This document shows positions 33,036 through 44,272 of a stretch of DNA of 64,000 nucleotides, piece after piece. Numbering within the stretch: the stretch's first letter is position 1; the number at the start of each line of letters is the position of its first letter. Where the stretch lies: assembly GCA_025667525.1 (NCBI GenBank), contig CM046878.1, forward strand, positions 94,999,237-95,063,236, given 5' to 3'. Position numbers and translations under genes: made by a program. This DNA comes from Glebionis coronaria. Lineage: Eukaryota; Streptophyta; Magnoliopsida; Asterales; Asteraceae. The notes under the pieces are model-generated. The model was not told the DNA's origin. It made no database searches and worked only from the letters and a program-made list of their open reading frames with translations.

Positions 33036-36000
33036 TGATGTGTCATTGATAGTATATGTGATAATTAGATACGTTATAGGGTAAATTAGTAAATTACCTT
33101 TAGGAAAAAGTAATAGACTAAAATTACCAAAGACGGATTCAATTAAACACGTTGGTGAACCAAGTTCGTTGAACACGAAGATCGAGTGAATTTGAGACGT
33201 TTTGCTTTGATTTGGACAATCGATTCGAATTGGTTTTCGGTTTTTAAACTAAAATTAATTCTACAAAGTTTAAACCTAAAGTGCATGAATCGTAAACCCC
33301 CAAGTTATTTAAATCTAAATTAATTACTTAAAATTTAAAATTATTTAAAAATTAAACTATTTAAAAATCTATAAAAATTAATCTGTTTAATTAAAATAAC
33401 TTTTACACTATTTTTAAATCTATTAAAAAAAGCTATTTTTCTACTACAAATTTATTAAATCTAATTTATTAAAATAAACTAATTAAATTTCTAAAATTAA
33501 TAAAAACATTTTTTATTTTTATTATATTTATTAATCTATTTATACTAATTATTTTTAAAACTAATTAATAAAACTTTTATTTATTTAAAGAAAATAATAT
33601 TTATATTTAAATAAAAAAACGTGTGACTAAACTGTAAAGTCAAAGGTAAAATATGAATATTAATTAAATAGTGCAAACTAAAACTAAAAAGAGCAGTAGC
33701 TCAGATGGTTATCACACTAGGCAGCCACCCGTGAGGTCACAGGTTCGAGTCCTGTAGAGGACATTTTTGGCGAATTATTTTTTTGATGAAGGAAATTATA
33801 AGACGTCACAGGAGGTGACTTTTGATTGAATTATGCTATAATTTTGAGCACTGATAGGTATCAGCTTGAGTAGTCAGAATAATTGAGTCTGATTACATAA
33901 GGACTCAGCAAAACCAAATAATAAAATTTAAAACTCAAAAACTAGCCAAACAAATTCAACTCAATGAAGAACTCAGAATCAGACCAAAATATAACAATAA
34001 AAAATGAAAACTCAGTAAGAGTATTTCACCAGCAAAGAAACACGTGAAGTAAAAACAACTACATAACAGTAAGCAGCACTAATCAGATATTCAGGTTTAA
34101 AAAGCAACAAAAATCTAAGTCCAAATCCAAGAGATTATTGAAACATTCAGCAGACTATTGAAAATCATATATTAGTAAACCCAATAACCCCAATCAAAGC
34201 AGATATTAACCAATTCTATAAACCACATATGAATAACTCAATTAACTCAGAAAGTTCAGACGAGCAATGCAGATTCAGCAATTAGACAAATGCAGATGTA
34301 AGTGAAGCAGATTCATACCAAAAACAGATAAAATCAGCAAGAGTTTTGCATTCCAATTGCTTACATTCAAACAGTTCATCAACATCCTTATTAAAACAGA
34401 TTTACAAAGAAAACTAGCAAGACTAAACTTAATCTAATCCTTTTGTAAATAGATTACTCAAAACTTTAAAACTCAGATTCAAACAGTATGCTTATGCCAG
34501 AATACACGAAAGGAGATTAATTATTCAACCATTAATAGCAGTTATTCAAACAGGTAAAATAACTCCTATATCATAATCCTACAACCCTATTCCATTTATC
34601 ATAATATTTATTAACCAACTAATGATAAAAACATATCAAATAACAGAAAATTAACTAGTAACATACCATTTGAAGAAAACCGTTGTGAAGAAGGTTTGCG
34701 CTGTGCTACCTTATGAACCGGAAACGAAACCACCAAACGAACCACCATTCACCATCAATCGAACATCATGAACCGGAACTTACTCGAACCACCATTATCT
34801 TTTCGAACCAGTAACATCATTTATTCGAGAACCACAAGCATATATATTCAGATCCTTTTTTAAATAAACTTTCCAGTAGGGAAAGTTTATTCCCAATTTT
34901 CACAAAATATTTAATCCAAGCTATTGATTTAAGCTTAATTAAATACCACTAACAGTTATAATATTTAAATCAAATTAAGATGCAATAAAAGTAAAAACGA
35001 GAGAGTAAATGATTCAAAACTGAACTTTTTATTAAATCAAAATAACATTACAATATTAAAAAAAAAGATTACAACCCTAATCTAATTTAAGCATTATAAC
35101 AATAAAGTAAAAAATGGGATGAAAATAACAATGAAAAAGGGGGTTTTTATAGTTGAACCCGAGGCTTGTAGGTGGAGTTTGTTGAGGAAGAGAATCGATC
35201 CAGGCCATCCAAGAAGCATATTCGTTCTTCTCTTTCTTCAAATCTTGATCTAACGGATGATATAAGCCTACTAGCACACGGATTGCCAACGTGGCAATCA
35301 AGTGTGCTAGTTGTGCTAGTTTGGTGCTGATGTGTCCTCTTATTATTGGAGATTGGGGAATGGTGAGTTGTCTTGTCCAGTAATACTTTGCCACGTCTCA
35401 TGCTCATTCCATCACTTACATCCGAAAAGAATGGGGGATTTATTTCCCCCTCGTATGAATTACACGTGGGAATCAAAAGCCCTATTTTATTTGAGTGAAT
35501 TAATTATTTAGGGTTTGGGTGAACAGTGTAGGTGTGTGTGGTTATTGTTTGGGGTGAAGGAGAAAGATGGGGAAACTTTGGAAGTATCGAACACTTTTAA
35601 TAAGTGTGTGAATGTGTGATGGAAAAGAGTAAATAAATAACGTTTTTAACCAACCCATAACATAAGTAAAACCTAATGGGCCTTCATCCGTCCCTTCTTT
35701 ATTACTGAATCTTGGGCTTTGTTAAAACTTCCCATCTGTTCCATTCATTAACTGATTTTGGGCTTTTGGGCCATTGTATTATTTCAATCCGTTTCTTCAT
35801 TGCAATTGGGCCTGGATTTAGGCTTGTAAACCGAAATTGAAAAGTTCATTTCCTCAAATGGGCTTTTGGGCCCATTTACCCAAATGTGGGTCCCACTTGG
35901 CCCATTAGCTTCATTAAGATAAAATCTGCTAAGACGAGCTTGATATTGGCCTTGTCGATCTTTTCTTCAAATTCGTGCCGGTTTTTGTCGGTTTTCGCGA

Positions 36001-36192
36001 TCTTCGGTATCTACACACATGAAACGACAAACAAACGAATACAAGGCCATATTTAAACATTTATTGCATTTATTCATTGTTTTTGGATAATATTGATATG
36101 AGTAAAATCACTCATATCAAACTCCCTCTTGTTAAGCAATTGCCGTGTCCTCACGCAATGATAAAATAAAACACTAACTACACCATTATTCA
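33036..36192 (-). repeat. 5' LTR of element D (right copy)
   Basis: Direct repeat of 20659-23804 with scattered substitutions and small indels (for example TTGGAAAATCG versus TTGGACAATCG, and a 12-base AACGAACCACCA duplication near 34735). Ends ACCATTATTCA. The second tRNA-like unit is at 33690-33763. Confidence 0.85.
33690..33763 (+). ncRNA. tRNA-like Pol III unit in the D LTR (right copy)
   Basis: Identical to 21317-21390 over the whole 74 nt, including A box (33697-33708), B box (33742-33752) and the T5 run (33764-33768), although flanking LTR sequence has diverged. Confidence 0.65.
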
Positions 36193-36460
36193 AGCTTGAG
36201 CATTTGGAGCACGTGCATAGGATGGAAGCTGTCTTAGACTTCTTCCTCCCTTTTGCCTCATATACTTATGCTTTCTTGGACACTTGTTTTGTCCTTCCTA
36301 TTTCATTTACTTTATTTATGTTTTAGGCTTATGTATGGGAACTGATGTTTAATTTCGGTTTTCTGTTTTTGGTCATTTATGTTTTAGTATATTACCTTGC
36401 ATGCTTTGATAACACGCCATAATTATCCTGTAACGGTCCATTTACCAAATGGGTGTTACA
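36193..36460 (+). repeat. Element C 3' LTR, right part
   Basis: Resumes the C LTR: GCACGTGCAT, GGAAGCTGTCT and the end GATAACACGCCATAATTA...GGGTGTTACA match 58110-57836 of the G LTR read on the minus strand. Relative to the G LTR about 280 bp are missing at the junction with D. Confidence 0.75.
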
Positions 36461-37739
36461 TTACATGTATTTTTTTCAAACTAAAGATCACATATAATCT
36501 TTTAATGTTTATAAAATTTAATATTTAAATAAAATTAAATAATTATATAAAAAATAAACTTATTTTTCTATATAGATTTTTTTCAAAAATTTTTATTTTT
36601 CGATTTTCTCAAAAAGAATCCTTTCTCCAAAAAGTTCAAAACTAAAAGTGTTTAAAACATTTTTCTAAAAAAAAATTAAATTTTCAAAAATACTTTTCAA
36701 ATATATTTTTTTTGAAAAAAGCCTGTGTTCGGAAAAAAGTTATTTTTATTCCAAATTTTTTTATAAGATTTAGTTATTGTATAAAATAAAATAGTTACAG
36801 TATATAAGACAAGTATAAATTATATAAGTGATTAAAAATATTTTTATTGAAAAAATCCAAACTTTTTGTTAATTAAAACGACCATTATTATAAAAGAATA
36901 ACGTTGAAAATATACATTGGATGAACGACTAACAATGTCACATTGACTAATTTTTTTAACTCAAAACAAAAAAGAAATGCATATCTGTTTTTTTTTTAAA
37001 TTAGCAGGTTTAAAACACAGTAGGTAACATTGTGACCATATTGACAGGTAAAGTGATAGTTGATGTTCTATTTGAACTAGGATTTGATGCTCGCGCTCCG
37101 CTGCGAGGAGAGCGCGGGCGATATTGGGAACGTTTGCAGCGGCCGTTGATGTACGTGCACATAAAGCTGGGCAGCCCGCATTTGGATTGTAGTTGCAGAA
37201 CATCGATAATGGCTGCAAATTGAAAAGACACACGTATGTTATAAACATAGAACGACAATGGAAGTTATAATTGTTCAGCTAGTTGTTGTTCATTAAATAG
37301 ATGTTAAAATCAAAAGATAGAGAGAAAGAAGACATGATTCTAAATCGCAAATATACCTCAAGTTTATCAGCTATTGCTCGTTCTGTAATCTCACTGAGGT
37401 TGTATAAATACTTGTAACAGATATTTTGTGCCCTCACTGTTGTTGCAGGTCATGAAATTTATCTACATCTTTCCCACATCATTTCTCTCCGTCTTCCATA
37501 ATTTGGGTCAACACGCGTTGGAAACCATTGATCAACCTAAATGTTCTCCCTGAAGACGATAAGTACTTCATGTTCAATCTTCCGAATGCCAAGATCTTTT
37601 ACCATCTGCACTACCCGGAAATAATATGTGACGCTTGGAAGGGGTAGGTTGGCCTGAAATAACAACAATAATAGGTTGTCAATATAAGGAAGTTTTAAAA
37701 GATTAAGTATTGTAATTAAGTGAGTATTAGAATCATTAC
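36461..37739. other. AT-rich spacer with a small GC-rich exon-like block
   Basis: 36461-36960 is very AT-rich with runs of T/A and no gene. 36990-37220 is GC-richer (a CGCTCTCC block near 37100) and open on the minus strand in two frames, but I recognise no protein. 37360-37660 shows minus-strand exon-like pieces with a TTATTTCAG acceptor near 37660. They are broken by stops. Confidence 0.35.
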
Positions 37740-37850
37740 GCGTATGACTTGAGCATGTGTCCTGATTTTAGCTATAATTTGCTTATTCTCTTCCTCCTTT
37801 TTCAGATCTAAGGTGTTTGAAAAACGACGTGATGCATAGCGCTGCTTGTT
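37740..37850 (-). pseudogene. Fragment resembling an exon of an ACA8/9/10-type Ca2+-ATPase
   Basis: Minus-strand translation gives A-S-R-R-F-S-N-T-L-D-L-K-K-E-E-E and then K-I-R-T-H-A-Q-V-I-R, ending at a GT splice donor (CGC|GTAATG). This matches the N-terminal region after the calmodulin-binding segment of plasma-membrane autoinhibited Ca2+-ATPases as I know the family, including the exon end after V-I-R. Immediately upstream, bases that would code Q-A-A lie in another frame and too close, as if 7-8 bp were deleted. No other part of the ATPase is seen nearby, so it is a captured or relict exon. Confidence 0.5.
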
Positions 37851-38449
37851 CTATTAAAATTAAGTTGTTACCTAAAATTATGTTTAAACAATTAAAGGAG
37901 AATGAAAACAGAGAATGCATCGACCTCTAAATAGTAATAGGCACCAGCCACGTGAAGGGGTGTTTGGATGTCCTGCATATATTAGTATTACTTGTCATGA
38001 CTGCTTATCACTTGTCATGACTATTATTACTTTTCATGCCTTATTGTGCACATGAATGTTGGTAAACACGAAACCTTACACCAGCAGCCCGGACAACAGC
38101 AACATCTAAGAAATCTGTGTCATCAACCTGCATCAGACACGTGTACAAATATTTATTAATGATGGTTAGTGCATTAGCTAGGTGGAAAGAAGGAATAGCA
38201 AGTGATATATTCACAGTTAAGTTACTGCACAACACAAAATAAAACCACACACCACATAACCATCATTTGCCATTTCCATTTAGTGCTGACAATCAATACG
38301 GGAAAAAAGGCTTTTGGTATAAAGCCAGGCATAGAACACCGTGGCAAGGTGTTTGCACACAGAAATATTAAATACATCAAAAGCATATACTTAAACATAA
38401 TCATTGATATACAAAAAAATGAGACAAAATTGCAGAAATATGTTGTTAC

Positions 38450-41400
38450 CTATTGGGAAAAGATTCAGGATCATTGTCACCATGCAAGAAGCAAACTCCT
38501 TGATTTGCAGGGCTTGATCCAGAATTATCGTCATATATACCATCTTCACATGATCCTGCATCAAATAAGAGATCTCTTAACACATATCTATCGAGCCATT
38601 ACCCAACCCACCCAACCTTAGTAGAACGCAATAAAAGTATACTAAACGTCCATACCTGATCTTGCTGCAAGACCACCTTTTCGACCACATTTTCCTTGAA
38701 GAGGCTTCAATGCCTCCTCCACCAGCTCCAAAATATTAAACTTTTTCATTTTTGCATCACACATAAACATTCCAAAAGAGGACCTAAAAACCCTCAACTG
38801 CAAGCACCAACAGCAACATAAGCTGCAAAAAAGGGCAAATTCAAAATTTATGTAATTTTAACCGATATCCAACACAAAGCAACATCCCTGATTTATTTTA
38901 AGTTCTAAAATTCATTCCATGGTTACTGGCACATGGTATGTAGAGCAGGGAAAACGGATTGGTGGCATCGATGAAGCAGCAGGCAAAAGAATTAGCAAGT
39001 TTCAACTGTTATCGTGAGTATTAAGCAGAAACACCTATCGCAACAGCAATGGTACATGCTACTCTTAAGAAATACCAAACAAACAACATGTGTGCGTGTG
39101 TAGATGAGTTATGTGCGTGTGAGACCTGGGCAGGTATCTCCCTTACCCTTACGAAGTGACACACATGCTGCGATGTATATATTAACGGTGAGGAAGGGTC
39201 TCAGAAACAAATGATAAGATTTAACTTTTGCCGAGTTTGACCCGTTACCTAACCTGTCCAAATGCACATTAGACACCTATACCTAGATTCATAAGTTTGT
39301 TAACCTTGGCTATTCTCAACCTTAACATCCTTAAACATTAAAAAATGGCATCTTAAACGTCTAACAAAAATAATGGTTTAGAATATTAACCTGTTAAAAG
39401 AGCTGGTGATAGTAGTTAGACAATCAAATGGTTATTTGACACTCTGATAGGGTTAAGAGCGGTGGGCTGACGCCAAAGACTTAAGGCACACACATTTTTG
39501 CAAAACTATTTAATACTACATGAATTTAAAATTTGTATTTTTGAAATTTTGAAAGTTGTTATATACTTTTATGTTTATCCTTCAAGGTTGTTAAATTTAA
39601 ATGATATAAATGTTTGGTTATTTGTATAATGGTTGACAAAATGCAAAAAAAAATGTTTATTAAGTTTTAGTAGGAAAGCGACGATTGCTTCCAAATAGGC
39701 ATGTATAGTTCATAAATTTAAAATGTACATCAAATGACTAAAAAGACAAACGAAAATTTGAAATTAGTACAATAAAACCCATTTAAATTAGTATATGTTA
39801 GTATCTAGTATTGAAAGATAAGCCACTGAAATACATGAAGTGGTTGTCTAGTATGCATACTATATGTTAGGTAAAGATATATTTGTTAAATTGATCTTAT
39901 TACTACTTATTTGATCGGTTTATACTATCTTTTTTAGTGCTACATGTTTGCAACAGGAAGTTATACCCATTTTGAAGTGGGAGACGAAGAAATTCAGCAA
40001 GCCTGTGCTAGCAGCTTTTATATTCGCTTCAATGGCTTTCAGGCATCCGTTTACCATCTACACCTTCTATGTTTCTATGTGGGTTGCAAGAGTGACTTTC
40101 GACTACGCCTATTGTTTTTAACTTTTTATTGATCATTGGTGGTGTAGTTATCAGCATATATTTTACCTTAATTTATCGGATCTTTATTTTACCACAAAAA
40201 TGAAGAGTGTTTTCATTAGTACTAAAATGGGTCAAAACATAGGGTGATTGGTTCTGAAAGAAAAAGGTCAAAACTTTTTGGTAGTGTTTGGTTCTGCAAT
40301 AAGATGGGTCACATATTAATCATGCGATAATCTCTGATGATGGGTCCTATGTGTCAGTTCGTAGGTCTGTTGTTTGGTTAGCAACAAACGACACTATGTA
40401 ACAACTAACAAAGGGTGTTTCGTTCTGCATCAGGTTAGATGCTTATGTCCAAATACAAATTGCAGCAAGGAAACACTGACGAGTAGAATAGTGCTTAAAA
40501 GCTACTGAACTTTTTTTATGATAGGCTGTAGGAAAAATTGCATCCTTAAGCGGGATAGGTGGGAGTAGAGACAGTGGATCTAATTTCCCTAGCATTATCG
40601 GTACATTATAGGTGTACATGTTTTCTAAATTCAGATTATGTACAATAACAATTGAATGAGATAATGGACCCAAAAATCAGCCTCAAGCAGAATTCAGTAC
40701 AGACAATAGCATACCTGATAAGCCGCCTAAAGCTTGGCTTCTAGTGTTTGTTTCGATAAAAGTATTTGCGCGTTTTCTATACAGGTAACATTATTTCCAG
40801 ACATGTTCCCACAGTTATTATCACAATGGCCAACACCATACATGTAGAACATACAGGCGGAGGCCAATCAAACTCAACTTTTACACTCTTTTTACCAGTT
40901 ATGCTACCCTCCTTATTTTTATGTAGTATGTTGTATTCAGCGATTTATTCACTCCTAAATCAAAAATGTCACATGACATCGTGTATTCAGCGTAGTTCGG
41001 TTATTAGTCAATTTTTTTGAACAACGATTTATTCACTCCTAAATCAAAAATCTCACATGATACTTGCACGTGGAGATTGTAGGTGACGGTCAAAAAAACC
41101 TTGCCTAATTTGACCCGTTCGGAAAATTAGCCTACTAACCTTGGATTGTTGTTATTTTTTAAGCATGTGTTTGTATCGCTGCATGCACACGTTGAGCCCA
41201 CCACAAAGAGCACCTGATTCACCATAAAGAGGACCCTAGCATCCGAAACACCATGTAGGACCTATGAGCTTATCCAACCTATAAAATTTGAGTCTTCAAA
41301 ATCTCAATAAGCCAGAAATATAAGCTAAAACAAACACGTCTGATTTGCTCAACACGATTATACCTAGAGAAGTGATCAACTCGAAAGGAGAAAAAATCAA

Positions 41401-42234
41401 AGAAGCGATGAAAAAGCATGTGCATCACTTCATTCAACCAAGGAGGGGAGTTTATGTGTGAGCCTTATAATCAAAGCTAAAGCACACCTAAACAAAGCTT
41501 TTATAAAACAAACAAACCTTAAATGCTAAAACTGAATAAGTAAAAGGCAGAAAAAAGTTGGTTTTGGTTTCATTTTGGGTTTTCCAGGCTCGGTTCAGGT
41601 TGGAACTGACTCTGACCCCTACATGTTTATATAGTATAACTATATATCGATAAGATGATACTCCTAGCATACTGTGAAAATGAGTTTGAGTAATGGACTT
41701 TGTGCTAGAAAGGATCCAAATGTATTGTTACCTGCAAAAGGCAGCGATAAGCGTTGATGCTGGCTTGTGTTCCCCCACCACTGTAACCTTAGCGATAAGC
41801 TTATTGTGTTCCAGTTTTCGTAGCAAGACACCATACTCAACGATCATCACATCCAACCAAATTGAGATCTTGCCATGGCTGCACACAGACTTTCGTATTG
41901 CCTTGCCAAGACCCGGGTGACTGTCACCCTTCACCATCCAAGAATCCACTATGGCTGCAAAGGCTGCATCATCGCAGCCTCTTAGACCTCCCTCCTTATA
42001 CCCCACCCATTCCTTCAAATACTATCAACACCACCTGGACAACAAATCTAACATCTAATTTGATGTACCATAACTTTAAAACATAAGAAAAAACGTGATC
42101 ATAAATTTCAACAATATACATAGGAAGGAGCATTACTATGTGGAGCATGATAATGAGTTTCTTAAGAACCGATTGACTATCCAATGCCTTGTTGAACAGA
42201 TCGGAAAAAGCGAATGAGCCAAAAATAGTTTCAG
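38450..42234 (-). CDS. Unidentified multi-exon gene or gene fragment (four phase-compatible exons)
   Basis: Proposed minus-strand exons: 42234-42137, 42021-41732, 38783-38656 and 38555-38450. All have AG acceptors and GT donors, and reading phase carries through every junction. The longest exon (about 96 codons) contains G-G-L-R-G-C-D-D-A-A-F-A-A-I-V-D-S-W and G-E-H-K-P-A-S-T-L-I-A-A-F-C. The third has E-L-V-E-E-A-L-K-P-L-Q-G-K-C-G. I do not recognise the protein. A long intron (about 2.9 kb) may hold later insertions. No start or stop was found, so it could be a live gene, a relict or captured exons. Confidence 0.4.
39958..40132 (+). pseudogene. Exon-like open segment with a hydrophobic stretch
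   Basis: After a CAACAG acceptor a plus-strand frame reads E-V-I-P-I-L-K-W-E-T-K-K-F-S-K-P, followed by a membrane-like stretch (A-A-F-I-F-A-S-M-A-F-R-H-P-F-T-I-Y-T). It closes at a stop near 40125. Product not recognised; it may be a relict exon of a membrane protein. Confidence 0.2.
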
Positions 42235-44203
42235 CTTTGCACATTCAACTCTAGATACAGCTAATTAAATTAAATGATCGATTAATTAGGGTGATCTAAT
42301 TCTATGTAATAACAAAATAGATCTTTAAGTGAGTTTGAACGTATTTGCTGAACTAAGTAACCATCCAATGCCTTCTTGAAAAGAATTTAAAAGCGGATTA
42401 AGAATACCACAAACACCCGTGACCCGAGATAACATAACTGGAAACTCATATACTAAATCCATTCTCATACCCCGAAAGTACAGTGTCATACTACACAAAA
42501 TAAGACGTTGAACGCACCCCTAATCCAACAGGAAGTGGCTAAGTACACCCCTAATCTTAAAAAAACCTAATCCAAACAGCCCATTGGTTCACAACTGCAA
42601 AATTATATATACAATATAAAATAACGTACACAAAGATATGGCCAGAATGTTGTGTTGGCCAGTTTTGGTTCCATCCATGATTCTAGGTTATGCTTATTGT
42701 AGTACAACGGAACCAAGACACTACTACCTATACATTTTTGTAGTCTTTTAATAAGAACTCCCAAACACCCCCTAATTTTAGAAGGAACTAAATCAGGGAA
42801 ATAAGTTGTTACCTTCAGCATACAAAGGCGGGCATGGTTAGTTAAAAAAAGGAATCGTTTCCGTGTCAGCTCATGCAACTTGTTCCAACACCCTCGACAA
42901 CATGTATAATGTTTACCATACAGGTACCACAATCGAATACCATACACCGAGCCATTTTAGTACCCAAAATCCACCCATTGCGGACCTCAATTACCTTTTT
43001 CGTGCGGAACTCAATTACCTTTTTCGTAAACACAACCATTATGTAACAACACATTCTTGTTCAAACAGAACGAAAAAAGTAAGTGTTAATTTCGAGGCTC
43101 AGATAAATGAGCAATCGGATATGAAAATATGTCGCCATGGCTGTAAAACTTAGCAAGCTTGCCCCGCCAAGAGACACATAATCCGAATAATAATTCAAAC
43201 CGCTCAAAAAGTATCATCATAGCCTTTTAACAGCATTATTATTGTCATATGAAACATACCCACTATGAAGTCAGACATGGAAGTATGGAAGCCGTACCCA
43301 AAACACATTCTGGCTGCGATCACATGGTCGCCCCGCCAAGATACGGGTCTTGGTAAACCGTGCTAAACAAAACATCCCACATACCCGTCATCATCATAAG
43401 CAATCAACATACATGAAGAGCAAACTATCAAAGGTGACACAGAAAAGGATCATAAGAAGCAAATAACGTATACGGAGACAAACCTATCAAGACTCAAACA
43501 TAGAAGTTAAACCCCAAAATTAGGGTTTTCAACCAATCACCAATTCATCTTTTGCACATCCAATCGAGATGGCAAAACAGCCGTTGCACATCCAATCTAG
43601 ATGGAATAACAACGAATCTACCAAGAATACATTTTTGATCCATCATCTATCAATATGTCAACCGAATGAGCTGGGAAATGGTGGAGATGAATAACCAACA
43701 GAGCAGTGTAGAAAACCCACAAATAATCCAACCACAACCTATTTTTTGCTGTTTCCGTGGTATATTTCCGTGGTATATATATGGGTGGAATGGTAAAGCA
43801 ATCAACGGGTAACATCCAACTACAAATCTTTAATAAACGGCTGAGATGGGATTTCTGTCGCCATTGCCACACCCAAACAGCCAGAAAATATAAATTAATC
43901 AAAGACCAATTAATCAATTAATGAAGGGCAAAGTTTTGTAGCCACCACCACATGAAGACAATTAATCAATTAATGCCTAAGTTAATCAAACACACCAAAA
44001 GGCAACCCAATCCCCAAAGGGCAAACTAAACTAATCATCCCCAAAGGGAAAATACCCAATTAATCAAAACGGGCCACCATTAATGAAACGGAATACAACG
44101 GAAATAATGAAACGCAAGATGTAGGTGTTAGTGTGTGAAAAAAATGTGAGAGGAAATGAGTGTTGTGAGAGGCCAGGTTTAATATTTTTTAAGGTCCCTC
44201 TAT
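42235..44203. other. Intergenic region upstream of the BASS3-like gene
   Basis: No gene supported. Short repeated pieces are present: CCCCGCCAAGA at 43161 and 43333, ATTAATCAATTAAT near 43910-43970, and CCCCAAAGGG near 44014 and 44040. ORFs at 42603-43153 and 43618-43917 have no recognisable content. Confidence 0.4.
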
Positions 44204-44210
44204 TATATAA
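44204..44210 (+). promoter_or_regulatory. Candidate TATA box of the BASS3-like gene
   Basis: TATATAA 63 bp upstream of the proposed start codon, after a T-rich stretch. The short distance would leave a leader of about 30-35 nt. Confidence 0.4.
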
Positions 44211-44272
44211 GGTGAATGCGTATATTTGAAAAAAAAATGCCAAAAAACTTTTTTTTTCAGTTTTGAATTAAA

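Larger units (their letters stand above)
20659..36192 (-). mobile_element. Element D: non-autonomous Athila-like element (gag-protease only)
   Basis: Two 3.1-kb direct LTRs flank an internal region read on the minus strand: PBS (33028-33012), gag (split by solo LTR E), protease, an acidic extension with paired FDPG motifs, and a 3' non-coding part. RT, RNase H and integrase are absent. It shares the two conserved 3' stem-loops with A and B but has unrelated LTRs. LTR copies differ at many positions and small indels, so it is older than A. No matching 5-bp flanks were found (left GGTCA, right AGCTT), and about 280 bp of C's LTR are missing at the right side. Confidence 0.85.

Noticed and set aside
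35077..35476. Two overlapping minus-strand ORFs of about 105 codons in the D LTR
   Set aside because: Present in shortened form in the other LTR (22692-23007), no recognisable domain, and located around the putative promoter.
41732..42021. FRIGIDA-like or mediator-type protein
   Set aside because: The sequence did not show the conserved words of those families; left unidentified.
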